The position numbers and the translations under genes are program-made. 6,701 nucleotides of DNA from JBMYQA01 sp049600855 (GTDB lineage: Bacteria > Bacteroidota > Bacteroidia > Cytophagales > Flammeovirgaceae), in contig JBMYQA010000317.1 of NCBI GenBank assembly GCA_049600855.1, positions 1 through 6,701 of the forward strand. Direction: 5' to 3'. Shown here one piece after another: positions 1 through 6,687 of this stretch (positions are counted from its first letter, which is position 1; every line of letters begins with the position of its first letter). The notes under the pieces are model-generated. The model made no database searches. It saw only the letters and a list, made by a program, of their open reading frames with translations, and had not been told where the DNA came from.

Positions 1-896
1 AGAAATAACTCTTGCTGAGCACTAGAATAACCAGAGTTTAAAGAATATTGAAAGTTTAATGAAGGGAGATAGTTTGCTTTAGCAAGTTCAATTCCTAATT
101 CAGCACTTTCTGCCTGAATATCAGCACTTTTTATTTGAGGTTGTATGCTTTCTGCTGTGGTATAAATTGCTGACGACGTTGGAATAACCTCATTGGTATT
201 AGGATCAGGAATAGCGGGAATCACAATTTGGAGTTCTTCATCAGCTGGTAATTGCAAAAGTTGCTTCAAGTTTAATCGGGAAATTGCCAATGCATTTTCA
301 GCCTGTACCGCTTGCAATTCGTTCGTCGCTTTCTGCGATTGTAAATCAAGCAAGTTGTTTTTTGGTAATACCCCTGCATCAACTAATTTTTGAGTTCGCT
401 CAATTTGCTCATCCAAGTTTTGAACTTGGCGTTGTGCGTTGGCTAAATTCTCAATGCCAAATAAAATATTCATATAAGCATTGGCTAAATTCAGCACAAT
501 GAAGTTTTTCGATTGTTCCAAGTCAAACTCACTAGATTGAATATTCAGTTGGCTTTGTTTGATCGAGTTTTTGAGTTGGGAACCATTGTATACGGTAACA
601 GAACCGCCTAAACTGAAGTTATTAGATTGAATTCGCTCTGTAATCGGACTGTTAGAGAATGGGTCAATAGAACGACCCCAGCTATAGTTGTGACTAGCAG
701 AGAAGTTCAAACTAGGATAACGGGCATGTTCTGCCAACGTTAAGGCTTCTTGGTTAGTCTGAATATTTAACGCATTGGTTTTGATACTTAGATTATTTTC
801 TAAGGCGTATTCAATGCATTTTTCTAATGACCAACTTTCTTGGCCAAAGCTGAAGAATGAACAGGTAATTAAGGTAAGTGTCAGAATGTATCGCAT
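1..896 (-). CDS. TolC-family outer-membrane efflux protein, N-terminal part (runs off the left edge)
   Basis: This is the start of an outer-membrane channel of the TolC/OEP family, the exit duct of tripartite efflux pumps or type I secretion. The frame is open for 298 codons from ATG at 896 (complement) to the left edge, so the C-terminal part lies outside. Residues 1-18 form a signal peptide (MRYILTLTLITC then SFFSFG, probable cleavage before Q19). SLEKCIEYALENN (23-35) is the typical OEP opening helix. The segment from W73 (WGRSIDPFSN) is characteristic of Bacteroidetes members. Long Gln/Asn-rich helices at about 105-215 would form the periplasmic tunnel. The family's internal duplication is visible: PSLNF occurs at 61-65 and again at 278-282, each preceded by a helix. 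No Shine-Dalgarno sequence precedes the start. The pump partners (membrane fusion protein, RND or ABC transporter) are not in view, so the substrate is unknown. Family certain; exact role open. Confidence 0.93.
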   Translation of the reverse strand, partial: MRYILTLTLITCSFFSFGQESWSLEKCIEYALENNLSIKTNALNIQTNQEALTLAEHARYPSLNFSASHNYSWGRSIDPFSNSPITERIQSNNFSLGGSVTVYNGSQLKNSIKQSQLNIQSSEFDLEQSKNFIVLNLANAYMNILFGIENLANAQRQVQNLDEQIERTQKLVDAGVLPKNNLLDLQSQKATNELQAVQAENALAISRLNLKQLLQLPADEELQIVIPAIPDPNTNEVIPTSSAIYTTAESIQPQIKSADIQAESAELGIELAKANYLPSLNFQYSLNSGYSSAQQELF

Positions 897-1124
897 TGTT
901 TTTGCGTTTTGATGAAACTTTTTGACAAGGTCGGAACAAGATTAGTAGTTTTTGTGCAATGATTGAATTTGTTGAGCCTTGCATTTTTAATAATAGCAAT
1001 TTTAACGAAGTTTTAACAGGTCTGATATTCTTTTTTGATCAGTGGAGAATTTATGCTTTAAGCAACAACCAGTATAATGTGAGTGCGGTCATTTCCTGAT
1101 GGTTTCTATGTTTTAATTTTTTCA

Positions 1125-1136
1125 GTAAACGTTTGC
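1125..1136. promoter_or_regulatory. LacI-family operator-like palindrome, distal site
   Basis: The 12 bases GTAAACGTTTGC match the symmetric sequence GCAAACGTTTGC at 11 of 12 positions, with a perfect AAACGTTT core. A CG dyad flanked by A/T-rich arms is the hallmark of LacI/PurR/CcpA-family operators (established knowledge). It lies about 110 bases before the amylase start, and its centre is 31 bp from the second site. Sugar-responsive LacI-type regulators commonly control alpha-glucan genes, which fits the gene downstream. No regulator gene is present in the window, so binding is inferred from sequence alone. Confidence 0.5.
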
Positions 1137-1155
1137 AGTAAAAACAACCCAAAAT

Positions 1156-1167
1156 GCAAACGGTTGA
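1156..1167. promoter_or_regulatory. LacI-family operator-like palindrome, proximal site
   Basis: The 12 bases GCAAACGGTTGA match GCAAACGTTTGC at 10 of 12 positions and contain one perfect GCAAAC half-site. The distal site has its perfect half on the opposite arm. Its centre (1161/1162) lies 31 bp, close to three helical turns, from the distal site, so two dimers or one tetramer could sit on the same DNA face. It is about 75 bases before the amylase start. The regulatory role is inferred. Confidence 0.45.
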
Positions 1168-1175
1168 AGCTTCAA
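1164..1175. repeat. Perfect 12-bp palindrome overlapping the proximal operator-like site
   Basis: TTGAAGCTTCAA is a perfect inverted repeat without a spacer. Its left edge overlaps the last four bases of the proximal LacI-type site. It could be a second protein-binding site that competes with the first, or a chance palindrome in AT-rich DNA. There is no loop, so it is unlikely to act as an RNA hairpin of note. Confidence 0.4.
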
Positions 1176-1242
1176 ATACAAGGATTTCTCTCTAAATTTA
1201 GAAAATGTAACGTGAATAACACATCTAATTAATTTGGCTAAT

Positions 1243-4110
1243 ATGAAATTGAAGAATCTACTTTTACTATTCCTTTTTGTAGGACTGGCACAAGGGGTTG
1301 CAATCGCTCAGGTAACAACAGACCCTGCCCAGCCTACTGCAGATGCTCCTGTAGAAATCATTTATAATGCTGCTCAAGGAACGAGCGGTCTGGTGGGAGC
1401 TACAACAGTATACATGCATTCATCAATTGGTACAGATGGTACAGGCGCGCATTGGGCTGATAACTATACGGTAGGAACTTGGGGCGCAGATGATGGGGTA
1501 GGACAGATGACGAAACGTGATGACTTAGGTGCAAACATGTGGAGTATCACCATTACCCCAAAAGATTACTACAACATTCCTGATGGAGTTATTGCTTATA
1601 ACTTAGCAATGGTTTTTAGAAATGCAGATGGAACTGCTGAAGGAAAAAACGATTCGAATAGCGATATCTTCATTGAGCTTTTCCCCGACGGAACAGAGAT
1701 TCGGATTACAAACCCTACAGGGGAACCCTTAATCACCACTTCAGGTACGCAGATTGTCGTGGAAGCGAAAGCAGGAGAGGTAGTTGATAGTTTAAAGTTA
1801 TTTGAAAATGGTAATCTTTTAAATCATGTAACCGATACAGATACCATTTCTAGCAGCTTTACACCGAACGCAGATGGAGCAGGTGAAATTGTGGCCTTGC
1901 TGTTTCAAGGATCAACGGTAGAATCAGATACCTTCGATTATTTTGTTCGTCCAGCAAGTAGCGTAATCGAAGATTTACCTGCTGGTTTAACCAAAGGAGT
2001 GAATTACATCTCAGACGACTCCGTGGTATTGGTATTATTTGCACCTTTAAAAGATGTAGTGTTTGTAATTAGTGACCTTACGGATTATAAGTTAGACATT
2101 AATTACATGTGTAAAAAGTCTTCTGATAATCATTTTTGGTTACCCATTGGAGGCTTAAATGAAAAACAAGAGTATGGTTATCAGTACTTTATTGATGATG
2201 GAATCGTAGTGGGTGATCCTTACAGTGAAAAAATCTTAGATCCAGATGATCAGTGGATTCCAGAAGATGTTTATCCTAATTTGAAAGAATATCCTTACGA
2301 TAAAACAGAAGGGCCTGTATCTATTTTTGAGATTAACCGTGATGAATACGTGTGGCAAACCACGGGCTATGTTCGACCTCCAAAAGAAGAATTAGTCATC
2401 TATGAATTATTAGTACGTGATTTCTCGGATAATGATAGCTATCAGACAGTAATTGATTCATTAAATTATTTGGATAGTTTAGGCATTAATGCAATTCAGT
2501 TGATGCCTGTGATGGAGTTTAAAGGGAATGACAGTTGGGGATATAATCCTACCTTTTTTATGGCAGCAGATAAGGCGTATGGCCCAAGAGAGAAGCTGAA
2601 AGAGTTTATCGATAAATGTCATGCACGCGGCATTGCTGTTATTTTGGATATTGCCTTAAACCATGCACACGAATGGTTTCCGTACTGTGCAATGTGGTTC
2701 GATACCGATGGGGTATTCCAACCTGCTCCTGAAAATCCATTCTATAATCCGCAAGCGAAACATCCTTTCAATGTGTTTTTTGACATGAATCACGAAGCGG
2801 AAGTTTCGCAAGAGTATGTAGATGCGGTCAATAAGTATTGGGTAGAAGAATATCGCGTTGATGGTTACCGTTTTGATTTGTCTAAAGGCTTTACGCAGCG
2901 CCAATCTGGTGATGTGGGGGCATGGAATGCTTACGATCAATCAAGGGTGGATTTGTTGAATCGTATGGCGAACAAACTTTGGGAAGTTGACCCTGATGTT
3001 TATGTAATTTTAGAGCACTTGGGTGATAATGACGAGGAAAAAGTATTGGCAAATGCAGGAATGATGTTGTGGGGAATTATGCATAATCCATTCAAAGAGA
3101 ATATTTTAGGTTTCTCAAATGCGACTGCAAATGTAAATTGGGCCAATTACCAAGAGCGAGAATTCAATGATCCTAATTTAGTGGTATACATGGAAAGCCA
3201 CGATGAAGAGCGCCAAATGGTAGATGCATTGAACTTTGGTAATTCATCGGGTAATTATAATGTGCGCGACCCTAAAACGGCTTATGAGCGTATTGCTGCT
3301 GCGAATGCGTTGATGTATGCGATACCTGGCCCAAAAATGCTTTGGCAATTCGCAGAGGTCGGTTACGACTTTAGCATTAATTATTGCATTAATGATGGAA
3401 CGATTAACCAAGATTGTCGTGTTGGGCGTAAGCCGATCAGGTGGGACTATTTCGATGATGCTGATCGTAGAGAATTGTATAATACCATGGCTGAAATCAT
3501 CAAATTAAAAACAGCCTACGATATTTTTAATACAGAAGATGTATTTATCAGTGACGAGAATGGGGTTGATTTAGCCAAGTTTGTCAAATTAACGCATCAG
3601 CCTTACACCGCTAATCCAACAAGTGCCGATGAAATGAATATGATTGTACTAGTGAATTTAGACGTACAAGAGCGTGTATTGCGACCTATTTTCCATCATA
3701 CTGGCGAATGGTACGATCACTTCACGGATGAGGTACTTAACATAGCCGAACAAAATGAAACCGTAACCTTAGCACCAGGAGAATTTAAAATATACACAGA
3801 TTTTGATTTGCCAAGCGTAAAGTTTAATGGCCCAACTGCACTAGAAAATGAATTGTTGAAAGCATCCATTAAGATGTTCCCCAACCCAACATCAGGTCGA
3901 TTAAATATGACCATGTCAAATGAACTGAGAGGGGATGTGCAGATGAGAATTATTTCTGTATTGGGAACAGAACTGCTTACTAAATCTTTTGAAAAGTCAG
4001 GGGTGTCTTTGAGCCATACGTTTGATATCACTACTTTACCTGCTGGCTTATACATCTTGCAAGTGCAAACGGAAGATGGTAACGCTAGTAAAACGTTTAT
4101 AAAAGAATAA
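1243..4110 (+). CDS. Secreted multi-domain GH13 alpha-amylase/pullulanase-like glycoside hydrolase with T9SS sorting domain
   Basis: This 955-residue enzyme should hydrolyse alpha-1,4 and possibly alpha-1,6 links of starch- or glycogen-like glucans outside the cell or at its surface. ATG at 1243 is chosen over an in-frame TTG at 1234 because it directly opens a signal peptide (residues 1-22, AIA before Q23). Residues about 25-150 are a beta-rich module resembling the starch-binding modules of Bacteroidetes amylases and SusE-type proteins. Residues 150-236 look like a second Ig-like module, and 245-350 a CBM48-like domain. The GH13 barrel starts near 385 and has all four conserved regions: DIALNH (469-474), GYRFDLSKG (541-549, nucleophile D545), VILEH (acid/base E591) and ESHDE (H653, D654). 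Domain C follows to about 865. The tail from about 874 (MFPNPTSG at 878-885) is a type A T9SS sorting domain. Substrate specificity is not certain; amylase, neopullulanase and pullulanase activities all remain possible. No SusC/SusD genes adjoin it. Confidence 0.93.
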   Translation: MKLKNLLLLFLFVGLAQGVAIAQVTTDPAQPTADAPVEIIYNAAQGTSGLVGATTVYMHSSIGTDGTGAHWADNYTVGTWGADDGVGQMTKRDDLGANMWSITITPKDYYNIPDGVIAYNLAMVFRNADGTAEGKNDSNSDIFIELFPDGTEIRITNPTGEPLITTSGTQIVVEAKAGEVVDSLKLFENGNLLNHVTDTDTISSSFTPNADGAGEIVALLFQGSTVESDTFDYFVRPASSVIEDLPAGLTKGVNYISDDSVVLVLFAPLKDVVFVISDLTDYKLDINYMCKKSSDNHFWLPIGGLNEKQEYGYQYFIDDGIVVGDPYSEKILDPDDQWIPEDVYPNLKEYPYDKTEGPVSIFEINRDEYVWQTTGYVRPPKEELVIYELLVRDFSDNDSYQTVIDSLNYLDSLGINAIQLMPVMEFKGNDSWGYNPTFFMAADKAYGPREKLKEFIDKCHARGIAVILDIALNHAHEWFPYCAMWFDTDGVFQPAPENPFYNPQAKHPFNVFFDMNHEAEVSQEYVDAVNKYWVEEYRVDGYRFDLSKGFTQRQSGDVGAWNAYDQSRVDLLNRMANKLWEVDPDVYVILEHLGDNDEEKVLANAGMMLWGIMHNPFKENILGFSNATANVNWANYQEREFNDPNLVVYMESHDEERQMVDALNFGNSSGNYNVRDPKTAYERIAAANALMYAIPGPKMLWQFAEVGYDFSINYCINDGTINQDCRVGRKPIRWDYFDDADRRELYNTMAEIIKLKTAYDIFNTEDVFISDENGVDLAKFVKLTHQPYTANPTSADEMNMIVLVNLDVQERVLRPIFHHTGEWYDHFTDEVLNIAEQNETVTLAPGEFKIYTDFDLPSVKFNGPTALENELLKASIKMFPNPTSGRLNMTMSNELRGDVQMRIISVLGTELLTKSFEKSGVSLSHTFDITTLPAGLYILQVQTEDGNASKTFIKE

Positions 4111-4132
4111 GGAGCTGAAAAGTTCTTTTTAG

Positions 4133-4164
4133 AAAGGAGTCCTTGTTTATGGACTCCTTTTTTT
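4133..4164 (+). terminator. Rho-independent terminator of the amylase gene
   Basis: A perfect 10-bp stem pairs 4133-4142 (AAAGGAGTCC) with 4151-4160 (GGACTCCTTT) around an 8-base loop, followed by an uninterrupted run of seven T at 4158-4164. It begins 22 bases after the amylase stop codon. Read on the minus strand the T-run is broken, so it serves mainly the plus strand. It separates the amylase from the chaperone operon. Confidence 0.9.
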
Positions 4165-4286
4165 GTCATCAACTCTTAAAAGTTGAAGCTGCATGTTAAA
4201 AAAGGTTAGGGCTTTATTTTGCGTCAAAACTTTTCCTCAATTTTACATCACGAACAAATGGGAGTGTGTCAAAATTAATTGTAAGT

Positions 4287-4320
4287 TTTGCTGTTATTCT
4301 TGAACTCTTGGCTACTTTTG
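4287..4320 (+). promoter_or_regulatory. Bacteroidetes-type promoter of the lipoprotein-surA operon
   Basis: TACTTTTG at 4313-4320 is an exact match to the Bacteroidetes -7 element TAnnTTTG. TTTG at 4287-4290 provides the -33 element with a 22-bp spacer, inside the usual 17-23 bp range. The predicted start point, a few bases past 4320, leaves a leader of about 20 bases before the ATG at 4345. The same sequence rules against translation starting at the upstream in-frame TTG (4288), which lies within the promoter. Confidence 0.7.
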
Positions 4321-4344
4321 CATCTTCCAACAACGAAAACAGAA

Positions 4345-5223
4345 ATGAATAGACTACTTGTTTTGTTGATATTTATTGTGCTTTGTGGGTGCGATTATCT
4401 TCAAAGTTTACGTGAAAAAAACGAAGCAAAAAATCAAGTGCCAGTAGCTAGGGTTTACGACAAAACACTTTATCAGAAAGATCTCAAAGGGCTTGTTCCA
4501 TATCATACTTCTCCAGAGGATAGTGCCAATATGGTAAATCGCTATGTGGACCAATGGGCAAAAAAGCAATTGATGTTAACTGTCGCCGAAAAAAATACAG
4601 ACCTTGATGAGGCAGAAGTTACAAAGAGAGTAGAAGACTATAAGTATGATTTGCTGGTGTATGCTTATGAAAAAAAATACATTGAAGAGCATTTAGATAC
4701 GGTAGTAACAGCCGAGCAAATCAACGATTATTATTTGGCAAATAAAGATAATTTCGAACTGCGTCAAAATATCGTGAAAGGCTTGTTTGTGAGAATTCCT
4801 AATGACGCTCGAAAAGTGAAGGCTGTAAAACGGTGGATGTCTCGTACTCCTGTGCAAAAGAGTTTAGATGATATTCGGGAATACGCTTATCAGTTTGGTG
4901 GTTCGCATCATTTGGTTGATTCAGTGTGGATCGATTTTGAAGATTTGATTGCGGATACCCCTTTTATCGAAGAATTGACGAATCGAATTCAGGCGGTGAA
5001 AAGTAAGCAGTTACTCGAAACCTCCGATTCACTCCATACTTATTATTTGAGGGTGTTGGAATACAAACTGACAAGTGAAATTTCTCCGTTGAGTTTTGTA
5101 GTAGAGCAGATTCGTGATTTAATCATCAATAAACGTAAAATTGAGTTACGAAGAAAGCATGAAAAGGAAATCATGTCGGAAGCTAAAAAAAATCAAGAAT
5201 ATGAAATTTATAAAAAAGATTAG
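4345..5223 (+). CDS. SurA/PpiC-like periplasmic lipoprotein lacking parvulin active-site motifs
   Basis: This 292-residue protein is probably a membrane-anchored folding factor for exported or outer-membrane proteins, working with the SurA homologue encoded next. ATG at 4345 opens a lipoprotein signal peptide: MNRLLVLLIFIVLCGC, lipobox LCGC, lipidated C16. Aspartate follows the cysteine and there is no acidic surface-export signal, so it probably faces the periplasm. Residues about 50-135 are helical and SurA_N-like, including an EQINDYYLANKDNF stretch (124-137) of the kind that precedes parvulin domains. Residues 143-240 resemble a shrunken parvulin fold: GLFVRIP (146-152) sits where the first active-site histidine strand belongs, and H231 in DSLHTYYLRVLEYK sits where FGxH belongs. 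No GGxLGW loop is present. A charged helical tail (about 248-292) ends the protein. The stop codon lies 23 bases inside the next gene. Isomerase activity is unlikely; the chaperone role is inferred from layout and context. Confidence 0.8.
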   Translation: MNRLLVLLIFIVLCGCDYLQSLREKNEAKNQVPVARVYDKTLYQKDLKGLVPYHTSPEDSANMVNRYVDQWAKKQLMLTVAEKNTDLDEAEVTKRVEDYKYDLLVYAYEKKYIEEHLDTVVTAEQINDYYLANKDNFELRQNIVKGLFVRIPNDARKVKAVKRWMSRTPVQKSLDDIREYAYQFGGSHHLVDSVWIDFEDLIADTPFIEELTNRIQAVKSKQLLETSDSLHTYYLRVLEYKLTSEISPLSFVVEQIRDLIINKRKIELRRKHEKEIMSEAKKNQEYEIYKKD

Positions 5224-6556
5224 CCTTGCCTACCTTGTGTTAATGCTATTGAGTATTCATCACATTAACGCACAAGGCGATCCTATTGTGGTAGATAAAA
5301 TTATCGGTAGAGTTGATAATTATGCCATTTTTTTATCGGACTTAGAGCGGGCTTATGAATCGGTAATCGCTGATGGGCAAACACCAGGAGAGGCAACAAA
5401 ATGTGAGATTCTGCAAGGTTTAGTCATTAATAAATTATTAGTAGCCAAAGCAGAAATTGACTCTGTGATTATTGATCCAGGGCGTATTGAGCTAGAGCTA
5501 GATCGCAGAATGCGCTATTTTGAAATTCAGGCAGGTGGTAAAGATAAGCTTGAAACGGCATTTGGAAAGTCTATTTATCAACTAAAAAATGAACTGCGCG
5601 AACAAGTGCAAGAGCAACTGACGGTTCAACAGATGCAACAAGAAATTACTGCGGATGTCAAAGTGACGCCTGGTGAAGTTAAAAAGTACTTTAATTCGAT
5701 ACCGCAAGATAGTTTGCCGTTTTTAGCATCCGAAGTTCAGGTTGGACAAATCGTGCGTTACCCCGAAATCAGTAGCTCAGAGAAAGCAAAGGCCAAAAAT
5801 AAAATCATTGAGATAAAAACACGGATTGAAAATGGGGAGGACTTTGCTGATTTGGCAAAAAAACATTCTCAAGACCCAGGAAGTAAAAAACAAGGCGGCG
5901 AGTTAGGATGGGTTGAGCGCGGTCAGTTTGCTCCTGAGTTTGAAGCAGCAGCTTTAACTATGGATATTGATGAAATCGTTGGCCCAATAGAAACAGAGTT
6001 TGGATTTCACCTCATTCACCTATTAGATCGAAAAGGGAGTCGTTTCCGTTCGCGTCATATCTTAATTCGTTCCGAATCAAATGATTTAGATATTGATCAG
6101 GCAGAAGCGTTTTTAGATAGCTTGAGAGATTTAATTGTGATAGACAGCCTAAAGTTTACGGATGCGGCTAAAGAGTTTACGGATGATAAAGAAACGAAAG
6201 GGACTAGCGGCATGTTTACAGATGGAAGCACTGGTGCAACATGGGTTTCAACAGATATTTTGGATCCTGTTATCTTTTTCACCATAGATTCCATGAAGTT
6301 GGGGAACATTACAAAGCCTATTCGTTTTAGAAATGCAGATGGTGAACCGGCTGTAAGAATTATCTATTATAAGGATTATCGTAAACCCCATTTTGCGAAT
6401 TTAAGAGAGGATTACCAAAAACTGTATTTAGCTGCTCTGAATAAGAAAAAGTCCGAAGTGTTAAGAGAGTGGTTGTCTAGGGCGAAAAAAGAAGTCTATA
6501 TTGATGTAGATGCACGTTATAATGTCTTACAATGCCTCTTTGAATCTGAAAACTGA
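5201..6556 (+). CDS. surA: SurA-type periplasmic chaperone / peptidyl-prolyl cis-trans isomerase with two parvulin domains
   Basis: This is a 451-residue SurA homologue, close in length to characterised SurA proteins (about 430). SurA escorts unfolded outer-membrane proteins across the periplasm to the BAM machinery. ATG at 5201 is chosen because MKFIKKISLAYLVLMLLSIH begins a standard signal peptide (cleavage INA before Q25). In-frame starts at 5141 (TTG) and 5159 (ATG) would add a long lysine/arginine-rich extension. VDKIIGRVDNYAIFLSDLE (from about 30) and the helices to about 165 are the SurA_N chaperone module. Parvulin 1 (about 178-275) has GGELGW (232-237) and FGFH (267-270), but Q183 stands where the first histidine is usual. 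Parvulin 2 (about 282-395) keeps RHIL (H286) but lacks clear LGW and FGxH motifs. A C-terminal helix follows. Translation is probably coupled to the upstream gene, which it overlaps by 23 bases. No clear terminator follows. Confidence 0.92.
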   Translation: MKFIKKISLAYLVLMLLSIHHINAQGDPIVVDKIIGRVDNYAIFLSDLERAYESVIADGQTPGEATKCEILQGLVINKLLVAKAEIDSVIIDPGRIELELDRRMRYFEIQAGGKDKLETAFGKSIYQLKNELREQVQEQLTVQQMQQEITADVKVTPGEVKKYFNSIPQDSLPFLASEVQVGQIVRYPEISSSEKAKAKNKIIEIKTRIENGEDFADLAKKHSQDPGSKKQGGELGWVERGQFAPEFEAAALTMDIDEIVGPIETEFGFHLIHLLDRKGSRFRSRHILIRSESNDLDIDQAEAFLDSLRDLIVIDSLKFTDAAKEFTDDKETKGTSGMFTDGSTGATWVSTDILDPVIFFTIDSMKLGNITKPIRFRNADGEPAVRIIYYKDYRKPHFANLREDYQKLYLAALNKKKSEVLREWLSRAKKEVYIDVDARYNVLQCLFESEN

Positions 6557-6657
6557 TAACATGCGATGGTTCATGTTCTTTGAAAAAATATAACTTTCAA
6601 GCCAAACTAGAATGTGTATTAATGAATTCAAACCATGGTGTTGAAAATATTTTTAAA

Positions 6658-6687
6658 TTGAATGACATATAATTCATAATAAGTTTC
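6658..6687 (+). promoter_or_regulatory. Candidate Bacteroidetes-type promoter for a gene beyond the right edge
   Basis: TTG at 6658-6660 is followed after exactly 19 bp by TAAGTTTC at 6680-6687, a 7-of-8 match to TAnnTTTG. The rest of the 145-base tail after surA (6557-6701) is AT-rich with no supportable coding frame. In many Bacteroidetes a MoxR-type ATPase gene lies close to surA, but nothing of such a gene is visible here. The last base of the -7 element is wrong and the region is AT-rich, so chance remains a real possibility. Confidence 0.35.

Larger units (their letters stand above)
897..1242. other. Divergent intergenic region between the tolC-like gene and the amylase
   Basis: This 346-base AT-rich gap separates two divergently transcribed genes, so it should carry promoters for both. 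I found no plausible protein-coding frame in it. The amylase-proximal half holds the two operator-like palindromes and the 12-bp palindrome listed separately. No full match to the Bacteroidetes -33/-7 promoter (TTG, 17-23 bp, TAnnTTTG) was found on either strand. The nearest plus-strand candidates are TATGTTTT at 1107-1114, which has no TTG at the right distance, and TAAATTTA at 1193-1200, whose nearest TTG (1164-1166) is 26 bp away. On the minus strand TAATCTTG (944-937) is a 7-of-8 match without a correctly spaced TTG. The actual start points are therefore undetermined. Confidence 0.8.

Noticed and set aside
193..502. Plus-strand short open frames inside the tolC-like gene
   Set aside because: They are antisense shadows of the efflux protein frame, with no plausible start context or recognisable motif.
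861..896. Lipoprotein signal in the TolC-like protein (cysteine at residue 12)
   Set aside because: The residue before the cysteine is threonine rather than Gly/Ala/Ser, and a normal signal peptidase I site follows at SFG before Q19.
811..999. Minus-strand 62-codon open frame over the tolC-like start region
   Set aside because: It overlaps the well-supported start of the TolC-family gene in another frame and shows no protein features.
3717..4172. Minus-strand 151-codon open frame over the amylase C-terminus
   Set aside because: It is antisense to the T9SS sorting domain, starts beyond the terminator hairpin and has no recognisable protein features.
4169..4186. Inverted repeat TCAACT / AGTTGA after the amylase terminator
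   Set aside because: The stem is only 6 bp and AT-rich and has no T-run after it, so it is not a second terminator and is probably chance.
4223..4274. Direct repeat GTCAAAA at 4223-4229 and 4268-4274
   Set aside because: Seven-base repeats are expected by chance in AT-rich intergenic DNA, and the 45-bp spacing has no clear meaning.
4288..4344. Longer N-terminus of the lipoprotein from an in-frame TTG
   Set aside because: The extension lies across the promoter and the predicted transcription start, and it would bury the lipoprotein signal peptide 19 residues in.
6558..6577. Hairpin AACATG / CATGTT just after surA as a terminator
   Set aside because: The stem is six weak base pairs followed by CTTTG rather than a T-run.
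6561..6593. Ten-codon open frame starting ATGCGATGG after surA
   Set aside because: It is too short, has no initiation signal and has no independent support.
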